Shown here in pieces: positions 35,285 through 44,235 of a stretch of DNA of 64,000 nt. The stretch lies in contig BMVA01000002.1 of the NCBI GenBank assembly GCA_014650475.1, positions 372,001-436,000 on the forward strand, in the 5' to 3' direction. The notes below the pieces were generated by a model. The model searched no databases. It was not told the DNA's origin and saw nothing but the letters and a program-made list of their open reading frames with translations. Both the position numbers and the translations under genes were made by a program. This DNA comes from Streptomyces albogriseolus. GTDB taxonomy: Bacteria; Actinomycetota; Actinomycetes; Streptomycetales; Streptomycetaceae. Numbering within the stretch: position 1 is the stretch's first letter; each line of letters begins with the position of its first letter.

Positions 35285-36680
35285 GGGTGACCTCCGAGGA
35301 CTCGGCGGCCCCGTGTCCGGCCGGCCGCGCCCGCCGCACGTCGTCCGCCGGGGCGCCGTGCGGGGCGCGCAGGTAGACCAGCAGCGTGACGGCCACGCAC
35401 ACCGCGTAGAAGGCGAGGAAGAACCAGAAGGCCGGCTCGCCCGTGCCGCGGCTGCCGTAGGACGCCCGGAAGGCCAGGTTGACGACGACGCCGCCGAGCG
35501 CGCCGACGGCGCCCGCGATGCCGATGACCGCGCCGGTCAGGCGCCGGGCCCGGGCGAAGGCCTCGGTCGCGTCGTGTCCCGCGGTGACGGCGGCCTCCGC
35601 CTGCCCGGCGAAGACGACCGGGATCAGCTTGTACGTGGAGCCGTTGCCCAGGCCGCTGAGCACGAACAGCACCGTGAAGACGGCGACGAACAGCGACTGC
35701 GACCGCTGGGCCGAGGCCACCAGCAGCCCGAGCGTGCCGACGCCCATGGCCAGGAAGTTCACCAAGGTGACCCGGGCGCCTCCCCAGCGGTCGGCGAGCC
35801 GGCCGCCGAGCGGGCGGGACAGCGAGCCGAGCAGCGGCCCGAGGAAGGTGAGCCCGGCGGCCTCCAGCGGTGTCGCGCCGAACTGGTTCTGCAGCACGAG
35901 CCCGAAGGCGAAGCCGTACCCGATGAACGAGCCGAACGTGCCCAGGTACAGCAGCGAGATCCACCAGGTGTGCGGGTTGCCCACCGCCTCGCGCAGCGCG
36001 CCCGTCGAGGCCGGGCCGGTGTCGACGTTGTCCATGCCGAGCGCCGCCAGCACGGCGGCCAGGGCGATCAGCGGCAGGTAGGCGGCGATCACATAGGCGG
36101 GGTGGGTGTCGCCCGCGGTGGCGATGACCAGCAGGCCGACGAGCTGGACGACGGCGACGCCCAGGTTGCCGCCGCCGGCGTTGAGGCCGAGCGCCCAGCC
36201 CTGGTGACGCCGGGGGAAGAAGTGGGCGATGTTGGTGGTCGAGGAGGCGAAGTTGCCGCCGCCGACGCCCGCGGTCGCGGCGATGAGCAGGAACACCCAC
36301 AGGGGTGTGCCGGGCCGCTGGACGAAGTACAGCGCCGGCAGCGCGGGCACGAACAGCAGGACCGAGCTGAACACGGTCCAGTTGCGCCCGCCGAAGCGGG
36401 TCACGGCGTAGCTGTAGGGCAGTCGCAGCAGCGCCCCCACCAGGGTGGGGGTGACCACCAGCAGGAACTTCTCGCTCGGGGCGAAGCCCAGGCCGATGGC
36501 CGGGGACATGAACAGCACCAGGACCGACCACATGCTCCAGATCGAGAACCCGATGTGCTCGGAGAGGACGGACAGGACGAGGTTGCGTCGGGCGACGTGC
36601 TTGCCGGTGCGCTCCCAGAACTCCTCGTCCTCCGGATCCCAGTGCTCGATCCGGCGTCGGGAGGCGCGCAGTGCCGTCAT
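35277..36680 (-). CDS. narK: NarK-type nitrate/nitrite transporter (MFS)
   Basis: A 467-residue major facilitator transporter with about 12 membrane segments. It begins with a charged cytoplasmic stretch (HWDPEDEEFWERTGKHVARRN) typical of actinobacterial NarK/NasA transporters, then SIWSMWSVLV. The two nitrate-signature-like Gly-rich helices are AGVGGGNFASSTTNI and LGLNAGGGNLGVAVVQLVGL. It should import nitrate or exchange nitrate for nitrite. GAGGAG precedes ATG 36680. It opens the nas operon. Two strong stem-loops separate it from the ligase gene upstream, so it probably has its own promoter. Confidence 0.9.
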   Translation of the reverse strand: MTALRASRRRIEHWDPEDEEFWERTGKHVARRNLVLSVLSEHIGFSIWSMWSVLVLFMSPAIGLGFAPSEKFLLVVTPTLVGALLRLPYSYAVTRFGGRNWTVFSSVLLFVPALPALYFVQRPGTPLWVFLLIAATAGVGGGNFASSTTNIAHFFPRRHQGWALGLNAGGGNLGVAVVQLVGLLVIATAGDTHPAYVIAAYLPLIALAAVLAALGMDNVDTGPASTGALREAVGNPHTWWISLLYLGTFGSFIGYGFAFGLVLQNQFGATPLEAAGLTFLGPLLGSLSRPLGGRLADRWGGARVTLVNFLAMGVGTLGLLVASAQRSQSLFVAVFTVLFVLSGLGNGSTYKLIPVVFAGQAEAAVTAGHDATEAFARARRLTGAVIGIAGAVGALGGVVVNLAFRASYGSRGTGEPAFWFFLAFYAVCVAVTLLVYLRAPHGAPADDVRRARPAGHGAAESSEVTRA

Positions 36681-36703
36681 CGGGGGCAACTCCTCGGCTG
36701 GGG

Positions 36704-36736
36704 ACGGCGGCCCGGAGGGTGGCGCCGGGCCGCCGT
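36704..36736 (-). terminator. Stem-loop between ligase and nitrate transporter genes
   Basis: ACGGCGGCCCGG at 36704-36715 pairs perfectly with CCGGGCCGCCGT at 36725-36736, with a 9-base loop. It is the second of two hairpins in the 134-base gap downstream of the ligase stop. It also lies in the leader of the transporter gene, so it could act as an attenuator. Confidence 0.6.
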
Positions 36737-36750
36737 GCGGGGGGTGGCGT

Positions 36751-36785
36751 GGGCGCGGGCCCGCAGGGGGGACGGGCCCGCGCCC
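36751..36785 (-). terminator. Terminator after the AMP-dependent ligase gene
   Basis: GGGCGCGGGCCCG at 36751-36763 pairs perfectly with CGGGCCCGCGCCC at 36773-36785, with a 9-base loop. It lies 30 bases after the ligase stop on the minus strand. Confidence 0.7.
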
Positions 36786-36814
36786 CGAAGAGGCGGCGGT
36801 GCGGGACGCGGGCG

Positions 36815-38383
36815 CTACGCGTCCGTCCGTTCCGCCTTGAGCAGCCGGGCCAGCTCCAGCCGCTTGATCTTGGTGGTGGCGGTCTGCGGCAGGTCGTCGA
36901 GCTTCCACTGCACGGGCTCCGCCATCGCGGGCAGACCGGCCACCGCGGACTTCCAGGCCGCCAGGTCGAGCGGCTTGTCGTCGCGGGTGCACACCACGGG
37001 CAGGGGCCTGCCGTCCTCGTCCGGGACGATGATGACCTCGACGAGCTCGGGTATCCGGGCGAAGAGGGTGTCCTCGATCTCCAGGGTGCTGTCGACGCCC
37101 TCGATCTCGTCGACCTCCCGGTCGAGCAGGTGCAGGCAGCCCCACTTGGTGCGGTAGCCCAGGTCGCCCATGCGCCACCACTCGCCGTCGGCCTGCTTCT
37201 CCCAGCGCTCGTGCTCGCCGAGGTAGGTGACGATCCGTCCGTCGGACCGCACCTCGATGTAGCCGGGGTTGGACTTGGTGGGCCGCTTGCCGTCCCGGCT
37301 GACCACCCGGACGCCCGTCATGCCGGGGAACGGGGAGCCCACGCAGCGGCCGTCGGCGTCCGCGCCGCGCTTCTTGGAGTAGGTGCGCCCGGCGATCGGG
37401 CCGACCTCGCTCTGCCCGTACATCTGCACGAACTGCGGCGACTCGCGTCGTGACGCCTTGAGCATCAGGTGCACGGTGCGCGGGTGGATGGCGTCGAAGG
37501 TGCTGCTGAAGTACTTCACGTTCGCCAGCGGCCGGCGCGGGTCGTCGACCAGCACCTCCCAGCGCAGGAACGTGTTGGGGTGCGCCTCTATCAGGCCCGG
37601 CGGGGCCTGGCGGAACACCTCGGCCACGACCTCCGGGTCGTCGTCCCGGAGGATGATCATGGGGTGTCCCTGGAGGATCGTGATGGGCATCGCGGTGAAC
37701 ATCCGCGAGTGCACGAACGACACGTGGATGGCCACCGGTTCGCTGCGGCCCACCAGGGAGGCCACCGTGCCCTGCGGGCGGTAACGGGCCTGGAAGGTGC
37801 GGCCGGTGTGCACCGCCAGCTTGGGCGTTCCGGTGGTGCCGGAGGTGTGGGTGACCAGCGTCGGGTGGTCCGGGGGCATGGTCACCGGCGCGACCCGGGC
37901 CGAGCCGGCCAGCGAGGCGAACGTGACGGCCTCGTCGTGGCTGCCGGAGGCCAGGAGCACCCGCCGGGCCAGCCCGAAGATCTCGGCGGGCAGGTGGTGG
38001 TCCAGCTTGTCCTGGTCGGTCACCAGGTAGGGCCGGTCCACGCGGCGCACCAACTCGCACACGGTGGCGCCGTCGAGCTTCGGGGACAGCAGGACCGGGA
38101 CGGCGCCGATCCTGGCCGTGGAGCAGGCCAGGAGCGTGATGTCGAACCCGTCGGTCTTGTGGACGACCACGCGCTCACCGGGCCGGACGCCGGCCGCCCA
38201 CAGCCGGGAGGCCAGGTCGTCGACGAGGTCGGCGACCTCCGTGAGCGTCATGCGGCGCCCGCGTTCCGGAGCGACGTCGAGATCATGGTCGAGAATCACG
38301 GGATTCGCCGGATGCCGGGCCGCGGCCCGGTCGAAGAGCGTGCCCAGCCGAATTCCCTTGTTTCCGATGCGCTGGAGAAACAT
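36815..38383 (-). CDS. AMP-dependent synthetase/ligase
   Basis: A 522-residue adenylate-forming enzyme of the ANL superfamily. The ATP loop is THTSGTTGTPK at 178-188, the Tyr motif is QMYGQSEVGP, the ribose-binding Asp is in GDLGYRTKWGCLHLLDREVDEI, and the C-terminal catalytic Lys lies in TATTKIKRLEL. No carrier protein or NRPS module is nearby. It should adenylate a carboxylic acid, or act on a small oxyanion. In cremeomycin and related clusters, fatty-acyl-CoA-ligase-like homologues (CreM type) activate nitrite with ATP for diazotisation of aromatic amines. With a nitrate reductase operon next door, that role is worth considering, but an ordinary acyl- or aryl-CoA ligase fits the motifs equally well. 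Confidence 0.88.
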   Translation of the reverse strand: MFLQRIGNKGIRLGTLFDRAAARHPANPVILDHDLDVAPERGRRMTLTEVADLVDDLASRLWAAGVRPGERVVVHKTDGFDITLLACSTARIGAVPVLLSPKLDGATVCELVRRVDRPYLVTDQDKLDHHLPAEIFGLARRVLLASGSHDEAVTFASLAGSARVAPVTMPPDHPTLVTHTSGTTGTPKLAVHTGRTFQARYRPQGTVASLVGRSEPVAIHVSFVHSRMFTAMPITILQGHPMIILRDDDPEVVAEVFRQAPPGLIEAHPNTFLRWEVLVDDPRRPLANVKYFSSTFDAIHPRTVHLMLKASRRESPQFVQMYGQSEVGPIAGRTYSKKRGADADGRCVGSPFPGMTGVRVVSRDGKRPTKSNPGYIEVRSDGRIVTYLGEHERWEKQADGEWWRMGDLGYRTKWGCLHLLDREVDEIEGVDSTLEIEDTLFARIPELVEVIIVPDEDGRPLPVVCTRDDKPLDLAAWKSAVAGLPAMAEPVQWKLDDLPQTATTKIKRLELARLLKAERTDA

Positions 38384-38471
38384 CTGCCCACCCTCTCCTC
38401 CGCCGTGACTGTTCCGCAGCCGTGCGGCGGGCCGTTTGAATTCGGGCTCCCGTACGGATCAACGGGAATTG

Positions 38472-39014
38472 TCACCGCTTTTCGATGACGTCCTTGATGC
38501 GCTTCAGCGTCGCGTCGAGGTCCTGCTCGAGCTTGGCGGTCCAGTCGGCCACGAAGCGCTTGCGGTCGTCCTCGTCGAGGTCGGCGACGATCTTGTGGAT
38601 GCCGGCGGTGGCCCGGCCCATGCGGAAGTGGTGGGTGAGCACGCACCCGTCCTCGGCGGGCGCCATGTCGAAGCCCCAGATGCTCTCCTGGTCCTCGCGG
38701 GCGTGGGTGAGCATCATCCACTGGAAGGTGCGGCCGGGCTCGGCGGCGGTGATGCGGCACTCGGTGTGCCAGACGCCGCGCACCAGGGGCGCCCAGGCGA
38801 CGACGTCCTCGCTGCGGAGGTTCTCGCCGCGGAAGACGGCGCCGACGGTGGACGGTTCGCCGGAGACCCACGTGCCGCCCCGGCATTCGGGGCTCCATTC
38901 GGCACTGCGCGGCAGATCGCTGACGACGGAGTAGACCTCGAGCGGGGTCGCGGAAATGTGAATGTCGGCCTTGAGCTCGAAGAGCGGCGAGGTGTCGATG
39001 ATTGACTGAGTCAT
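38472..39014 (-). CDS. SRPBCC-family protein
   Basis: A 180-residue START/Bet v1-like (SRPBCC) protein: LFELKADIHISATPLEVYSVVSDLPRSAEWSPEC at the N-terminus and a long C-terminal helix (WTAKLEQDLDATLKRIKDVIEKR). Members bind hydrophobic ligands and act as aromatases/cyclases, chaperones or simple binders. It lies between the dehydrogenase and the ligase in the leftward group, with gaps of 104 and 88 bases. No PKS is present in the window, so polyketide cyclisation is unlikely. A role in binding an aromatic intermediate is conceivable. Confidence 0.82.
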   Translation of the reverse strand: MTQSIIDTSPLFELKADIHISATPLEVYSVVSDLPRSAEWSPECRGGTWVSGEPSTVGAVFRGENLRSEDVVAWAPLVRGVWHTECRITAAEPGRTFQWMMLTHAREDQESIWGFDMAPAEDGCVLTHHFRMGRATAGIHKIVADLDEDDRKRFVADWTAKLEQDLDATLKRIKDVIEKR

Positions 39015-39118
39015 GTGCAGAATTCTGTCGGGGCTGCCCGGCGCCGGTCAAAGAGCGGCTTTCTCATTTGTCAGGTCCGAATTCCCGCATTTCACCGGCG
39101 CCGCGCGCCCCGCCCGGC

Positions 39119-40105
39119 TCAGGCCCCGTCGGCGACGCTCAGCACGAGTTTTCCGTGCACCTTGCCCTCCTCCAGCCGGCGGTGGGCCTCGGCGGCGTCG
39201 CTCAGGTGCAGCCGCTCGATCGCCCGGGGCCTCAGACGGCCGTCGGCGACCAGCCGGTTGACGGCGCTGGCGGCCTCGGCGAGCTCCTCGGCGGTGGCGT
39301 GCGAGATGGCGAAGCCGTGGATCGAGCGGTCCCTCAGGTACAGCGGCCCCACCGGCAGCACCGGCCGGGAGCGCAGTCCGGCGAGCAGCACGATCCGCCC
39401 CCGCCCGGCGAGCAGGTCCACCGCGGTCTCCAGGTCGTTGGTGCCGGCGGCGTCGAGGTAGAGGTCGGCGCCCGCCGGGGCGGCGGCGCGGATGCGCCCG
39501 GGCACGTCGGGGTCCCGGTAGTCGACGACGTGGTCGGCGCCGAGTCCGCGGCAGTACCCGGCGTCCCGCGCGGAGGCGACGGCCACGACCCGGGCGCCCG
39601 CCGCGGCGGCCATCACCACCAGGGCGCTCCCGACGTTCCCGCCCGCGCCGACCACGACGACGGTCTCGCCGGAGCGGAGCCGCCCGTGGGTGAACAGGCC
39701 GAGATAGGCGGTCGCGGCCGGATGGGCCAGCGCGACGGTCTCGAACGGGTCGGCGCCCTCCGGCAGGCGGTAGAGCCGGTCGACGGGCACCACCACCCGC
39801 TCGGCGGCGGCCCCCTGACGGCCGTCGTGGCCGAGGCTGTTGCACCACACCCGGTCGCCGGGCCGGAACCGGTGGACTCCGGTGCCGACCGCGGCGACGG
39901 TGCCGGTGAGGTCCCGGCCTATGACGAAGGGGAAGGTGAGCGGGGTGCGCCAGGCGCCCGAGCGCACGAAGGTGTCGACGTGGTTGACCGAGACGGCCGT
40001 GACGTCCACCAGGACGTCGGTCGGCCCCGGTTCCGGCGTGGGCTGATCACCGTAACGGATGACGTCCGGAGATCCGAGCTGTTCAATGTAGGCAGCACGC
40101 ATCAT
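39119..40105 (-). CDS. NAD(P)H:quinone oxidoreductase-like medium-chain dehydrogenase
   Basis: A 328-residue medium-chain dehydrogenase/reductase of the quinone reductase subgroup. N-terminal MRAAYIEQLGSPDVIRYGD, GroES-like NHVDTFVRSGAW and GRDLTGTVAAVG, and the Rossmann loop VVGAGGNVGSALVVMAAAAGA are seen. The zinc-ligand cysteines of true alcohol dehydrogenases are absent. It may reduce a quinone, quinonoid or enone. Two adjacent ATGs (40105, 40102) are possible starts, with no good Shine-Dalgarno. It follows the LuxR regulator on the same strand. Confidence 0.88.
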   Translation of the reverse strand: MMRAAYIEQLGSPDVIRYGDQPTPEPGPTDVLVDVTAVSVNHVDTFVRSGAWRTPLTFPFVIGRDLTGTVAAVGTGVHRFRPGDRVWCNSLGHDGRQGAAAERVVVPVDRLYRLPEGADPFETVALAHPAATAYLGLFTHGRLRSGETVVVVGAGGNVGSALVVMAAAAGARVVAVASARDAGYCRGLGADHVVDYRDPDVPGRIRAAAPAGADLYLDAAGTNDLETAVDLLAGRGRIVLLAGLRSRPVLPVGPLYLRDRSIHGFAISHATAEELAEAASAVNRLVADGRLRPRAIERLHLSDAAEAHRRLEEGKVHGKLVLSVADGA

Positions 40106-40206
40106 GGTCACGGATTCTGGCAAAGAGGACCCGGCCTCGTCCGCGAGCGGCCCGGACGCCGTCGCGGATCTGTCAGATCGGAACCATCTCTGTCAGATCC
40201 GCCCCT

Positions 40207-42837
40207 TCAGACCAGGTTGAGACGGGCCAGTTCCCGCCGGGAGCCGACGCCCAGCTTGGGATAGGCCTTGTACAGATGGTGCTCGACGGTCCTGCGGCTG
40301 AGGAACAGCTGCGCGGCGATCTCCCGGCTGCTGTTGCCGTCCGCCGCCAGCCGGACCACCTGGAGCTCCTGCGGGGTCAGCCGGTCGAGGACGTTCTCCG
40401 CGGTGGCCTTGGCGCTCGTCGTCGCGTCACCCGCCGCCCGCAGCTCCGCACGCGCGCGTTCCGCCCAGGGCACGGCGCGCAGCCCTTCGAAGTCCTCCAG
40501 GGCGGACCGGAGCGTGTCACGGGCCTCGCTGCGGCGCCGGGCCCTGCGCAGCCACTCCCCGTACAGCAGCGCGGTACGGGCCCGCTCGAAGGGCCGCCGG
40601 CCCTGTCCGTGCAGCCGGACCGCCTCCCGGTAGTCCTCCTCGCGCCCGTCGACCAGCGCCCGGCACCGGTGGGCCACCGCCAGCGCCCACGGCTGCCGGC
40701 CGGCCCGCGCCCAGGCCTCGAAGGCGCGCATCGGCCGCTCGGCCCGCCCGGACTGCCCGAGCCGTACCGCGGCCTCCACCTGATCGGCGACGGTGGCCAT
40801 GGCCATCGCCATGTGGCGCTGCGGCCCCGGACCGGCGGCGGTCTCCAGCCGGCCGAGGGCCGCCTCGTAGTCGCCTCGCGCCAGTTCCAGCAGGCTCAGG
40901 GCGCTCTCGCCGGCCACCCGGCCGACGTCGGGGACGTCCCGCACGAGGTCGCGGCAGCGCCGCTCGTCGCCCTCGATCGCCGCGATCCGGGCGGGAACGC
41001 CGCCCAGCCAGGCGACGCGCTCGCGCAGCCCGGTGTCGCGGGCGATCTCCACGGCCTCGGCCACCGACGCCTCGGCGTCCCGGTGGGCCCCGGCCAGCAC
41101 CTGGCGTTCCGCCAGCAGGTGCAGGGCCTGGGGCAGGGCCCCGATGAGGCCCTGCGCGCGGCAGCGGGCCACCTCGGCCGCGGCCAGTTCCATGGCCGCG
41201 GCGTCGTCGCCGAGCAGGATCGCGCTGTGCAGGGCGCGCGTGCGCGCCGCGTCCGAGCCGTCCTGGCCGGCGGCGACGGCGCGCTCCAGCAGGGGCAGTC
41301 CGCGGGCGTAGTCGTCGTCGACGAGGTGGGCCATGCCCTCCACCATCGGGTCGGCCTCCCCGAGGGACGCCAGCCGCTCGGCGGCCTCCCGCACGGAGTC
41401 CGCGTCGCCGGCGAACCAGCCGTACGTGGCGCCGGTGCGGAGGATGGCGGGGCCGAGGCCGGGGCCGGCCGCGTGGGTCCGCAGCAGCAGGCGGGCGGCC
41501 TCCCGCCGCTCCCCCGACTCGAACATCACGGCGGCCCGTACGGGGGCGAGCCGGGCCAGGTCCTCCGGTTCGGGACTGGACCGCTCGGCCTGCTCGGCCA
41601 GGTCCCGGGCCTGGCCGGCGTGCCCGGCGTTCAGCGCGCAGGTCGCGGCGTCGGTGAGCCGGCGGACCTGGGCGCGGCGGTCGGGGGTGAGCCGGGCGGC
41701 CTGCTGGTGCAGGAGCGAGGCGGCGGCGTAGGCGCTGCGGTCGGCGGCCCGCTCGGCGGCGGCGACCAGTTCGGAGGCGACCTCGTCGTCCGGTGAGGTC
41801 GTGGCCAGCGGCAGATGGCGGGCCCGGCAGTCGGGGTCGTCCGCGGCGTCGGCCAGCGCCTGGTGGACGGCGATCCGCCGGGCCAGTACGGCTCCCTGGT
41901 AGGCGGCGGTCCCGATCAGCGGGTGGCGGAACACGACGGTGCTCTCGGTCACCTGGATCAGGCCCGCCCGCTCCGCGTCCTCCAGGTCCTCCAGACCCAC
42001 GCCGAGCGTGCGGGCCGCCTTCATCTGCAGCGGCAGGTCGCCCCGCCCCTCGGCCGCGGCGAACAGCAGCGCCAGCCGCGTCTTCTCGGGGAGCGCGGCG
42101 ATCTGGGTGCGGTACGACGACAGCACCCGGTCGGCGACGGTCACGGGCGTGAAGCTGCCGGGGTCGTCACGGCGGGCGGCGCCGAACTCGATGAGCGCCA
42201 GCGGGTTCCCGGCGGACTCGGCGATGACCTGGTCCCGCAGGGCGGGCGGCAGTCCCAGGTCGGCGAGGAGACTCACCGCGTCGCCGGTGTCCAGCCGGGA
42301 GGGGCGCAGTTCGGTGAGCCCGGGGGCGGCGAACCCCTCGTCCCGGGTGGCGAACACCATGGCCACCTGCTCGGCGGCGAGCCGGCGGGCGGCGAAGAGG
42401 AGCGCGTCGGACGTGGCCTGATCCAGCCACTGGGCGTCGTCCACCAGGCACAGCAGCGGCCCCTGCTCGGCCAGGTCCGCCAGCAGCGTGAGCACGGCGA
42501 GACCGGTCAGGAACCTGTCCCGCGTCGGGGGGCGCGTCGCCCCGAGGACCGCCCGCAGGGCGTCCGCCTGGGGTTCGGGTAACCCGTCCAGCCGGTCCTG
42601 CACCGGCCACAGCAGCTGCACCAGCCCGCCGAAGGCCAGGTCAGCCTCAGGCTCGACCCCGGTGACCCGCAGGACCCGCATGCCCGACGCCGACGCCGAC
42701 TGCGCCGTCCGGTCGAGCAGGGCCGTCTTCCCGATGCCCGCCTCACCGCGCAGGACCAGGGCACCGCTGCGTCCCTCGCGGGCCCCGGCGGTCAGTTCGT
42801 CGAGCGCCGCGAGCTCGGTGGACCTGCCGTACAGCAC
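40207..42837 (-). CDS. LAL-type LuxR family transcriptional regulator
   Basis: An 876-residue large ATP-binding regulator of the LuxR family. The N-terminal P-loop is LRGEAGIGKTALLD, Walker B is LLCLVDDAQWLD, followed by a long helical TPR-like region, and the C-terminal LuxR HTH is LTPQELQVVRLAADGNSSREIAAQLFLSRRTVEHHLYKAYPKLGV. LAL proteins are typical pathway-specific activators of actinomycete gene clusters. It is the first gene of the leftward series and divergent from the old yellow enzyme gene, so it is the best candidate regulator of the cluster. An imperfect palindrome lies in the shared promoter region. Confidence 0.92.
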   Translation of the reverse strand: MLYGRSTELAALDELTAGAREGRSGALVLRGEAGIGKTALLDRTAQSASASGMRVLRVTGVEPEADLAFGGLVQLLWPVQDRLDGLPEPQADALRAVLGATRPPTRDRFLTGLAVLTLLADLAEQGPLLCLVDDAQWLDQATSDALLFAARRLAAEQVAMVFATRDEGFAAPGLTELRPSRLDTGDAVSLLADLGLPPALRDQVIAESAGNPLALIEFGAARRDDPGSFTPVTVADRVLSSYRTQIAALPEKTRLALLFAAAEGRGDLPLQMKAARTLGVGLEDLEDAERAGLIQVTESTVVFRHPLIGTAAYQGAVLARRIAVHQALADAADDPDCRARHLPLATTSPDDEVASELVAAAERAADRSAYAAASLLHQQAARLTPDRRAQVRRLTDAATCALNAGHAGQARDLAEQAERSSPEPEDLARLAPVRAAVMFESGERREAARLLLRTHAAGPGLGPAILRTGATYGWFAGDADSVREAAERLASLGEADPMVEGMAHLVDDDYARGLPLLERAVAAGQDGSDAARTRALHSAILLGDDAAAMELAAAEVARCRAQGLIGALPQALHLLAERQVLAGAHRDAEASVAEAVEIARDTGLRERVAWLGGVPARIAAIEGDERRCRDLVRDVPDVGRVAGESALSLLELARGDYEAALGRLETAAGPGPQRHMAMAMATVADQVEAAVRLGQSGRAERPMRAFEAWARAGRQPWALAVAHRCRALVDGREEDYREAVRLHGQGRRPFERARTALLYGEWLRRARRRSEARDTLRSALEDFEGLRAVPWAERARAELRAAGDATTSAKATAENVLDRLTPQELQVVRLAADGNSSREIAAQLFLSRRTVEHHLYKAYPKLGVGSRRELARLNLV

Positions 42838-42898
42838 GTAGGTGCCCCCACTCCCGTGATGCGGCCCACCGGTAGGCGAGCCGTGCCGAGATACGTAT

Positions 42899-42925
42899 CC
42901 GGTTTCAGAAATATTACTGATTCGG
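42899..42925. promoter_or_regulatory. AT-rich imperfect palindrome in the divergent LuxR/OYE promoter region
   Basis: The 145-base divergent region contains an unusually AT-rich patch. Within 42899-42925, CCGGTTTCAG and CTGATTCGG form a rough inverted repeat around AAATATTA, with a perfect TCAG/CTGA core at 42905-42908 and 42917-42920. It is a plausible regulator site or promoter. Confidence 0.35.
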
Positions 42926-42982
42926 CCTGACCTCCCCCCTTCCTACGGTGTGGAACAAGCCGGTTCCCCGATGGAGGAGATC

Positions 42983-44056
42983 GTGAGTCACTTCTTCGAA
43001 CCGCTGCCCCTGGGCAAGCTGACGCTGCCCAACCGGCTCGTCATGGCGCCGATGACGCGCAGCCGGGCCAAGGGCGGCGTACAGACCCCGCTGGCGGCCG
43101 AGTACTACGGACAGCGCGCCGGAGCGGGCCTCATCATCACCGAGGGCACGCAGCCCTGTGTGATCGGGCAGGGTTACATCGACACACCGGGCGTGCACAC
43201 GCCCGAGCAGGTGGAGGCATGGCGTCGGGTGACCGACGCGGTGCACGAGCGGCAGGGCCGGATCTTCGTGCAGATCATGCACTCCGGCCGGATCGGGCAC
43301 CCCAGCCTCTACCCCGACGGCGCACTGCCGCTGGCCCCCTCGGCGGTGGCCTCGGGCGGCCGGATGTACACGCCGGAGGGCATGCTGGACCACCCCACGC
43401 CCAAGGCCATGGACCTGGAGGACATCGCCCGGGCGGTGGAGGACCACATCGCGGCCGCCAAGTACGCGATGGAGGCCGGGTTCGACGGTGTGGAGCTGCA
43501 CGGAGCCAACGGCTACCTGATCCACCAGTTCCTCGCCGACAACACCAACCTGCGCACCGACGCCTACGGCGGCAGCGTCGACAACCGCATCCGCTTCGCC
43601 GTCGAGGTCGCCCAGGCGGTCAGCGACGCGATCGGCCCGGAGCGGGTCGGCATCCGCCTCTCCCCCGCCAACACCACCAACGGCATCGAGGAGAGCGACT
43701 CCGCCGCGCTGTACGAGGCCCTGATCCGCGCCCTGGCGCCGCTCAGCCTCGCCTACGTCCACCTGATGGAGTTCGGCGGCCGTGACATCACGAAGCTGAT
43801 CCGGCGCGAGTGGCCGGGCGTCCTGATCCTCAACCCGCACGCCACGGGCGAGGAGGCCGCGGTGACGCCCGAGGCCGCCGAGGCGGTCCTGGCGGAGGGC
43901 CTGTGCGACGCGGTGAGCATCGGCTCGCTGTGGCTCGCCAACCCCGACCTGCCCGCGCGGATCAAGGCCGGCGGCCCCTACAACACGCCCGACCCGGAGA
44001 CCTTCTACGGAGGCGACCACCGGGGCTACACCGACTACCCGACGCTGGACGGCTGA
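42983..44056 (+). CDS. Old yellow enzyme family alkene reductase
   Basis: A 357-residue FMN-dependent ene-reductase of the OYE/NemA family. Features are NRLVMAPMTRSRA, the active-site region FDGVELHGANGYLIHQFL, the Tyr-containing TDAYGGSVDNRIRF and the C-terminal FMN phosphate loop. OYEs reduce activated C=C bonds and nitro compounds. GTG 42983 is chosen since GGAGGAG sits at 42973-42979. ATG 42971 and upstream codons are in frame but would swallow the ribosome site. It forms a rightward pair with the MFS exporter and is divergent from the LuxR regulator. Confidence 0.92.
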   Translation: MSHFFEPLPLGKLTLPNRLVMAPMTRSRAKGGVQTPLAAEYYGQRAGAGLIITEGTQPCVIGQGYIDTPGVHTPEQVEAWRRVTDAVHERQGRIFVQIMHSGRIGHPSLYPDGALPLAPSAVASGGRMYTPEGMLDHPTPKAMDLEDIARAVEDHIAAAKYAMEAGFDGVELHGANGYLIHQFLADNTNLRTDAYGGSVDNRIRFAVEVAQAVSDAIGPERVGIRLSPANTTNGIEESDSAALYEALIRALAPLSLAYVHLMEFGGRDITKLIRREWPGVLILNPHATGEEAAVTPEAAEAVLAEGLCDAVSIGSLWLANPDLPARIKAGGPYNTPDPETFYGGDHRGYTDYPTLDG

Positions 44057-44235
44057 TCCCCCGGGCAGGCGGCAGCGGGGCTCCCGGTCGGCGCCCGGCC
44101 CGGCCCGCCCCGCCCCGCTCGCCTCCTGCCCCGATCCCCGACTCCCTGGCCCGGCCGGCGCCTTCTCCCCCGAAGGGCTGCACGCCGGACCGGGCCAGGG
44201 TGGTCCAGCGACAACCGACCGCTCAGGGAGCACCG

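Noticed and set aside
19624-38383. Catechol siderophore cluster (EntA/B/C/E type)
   Set aside because: The isochorismatase lacks an aryl carrier domain, the chorismate enzyme has an amidotransferase domain like PhzE, and there is no NRPS. The AMP ligase lies far away in another operon.
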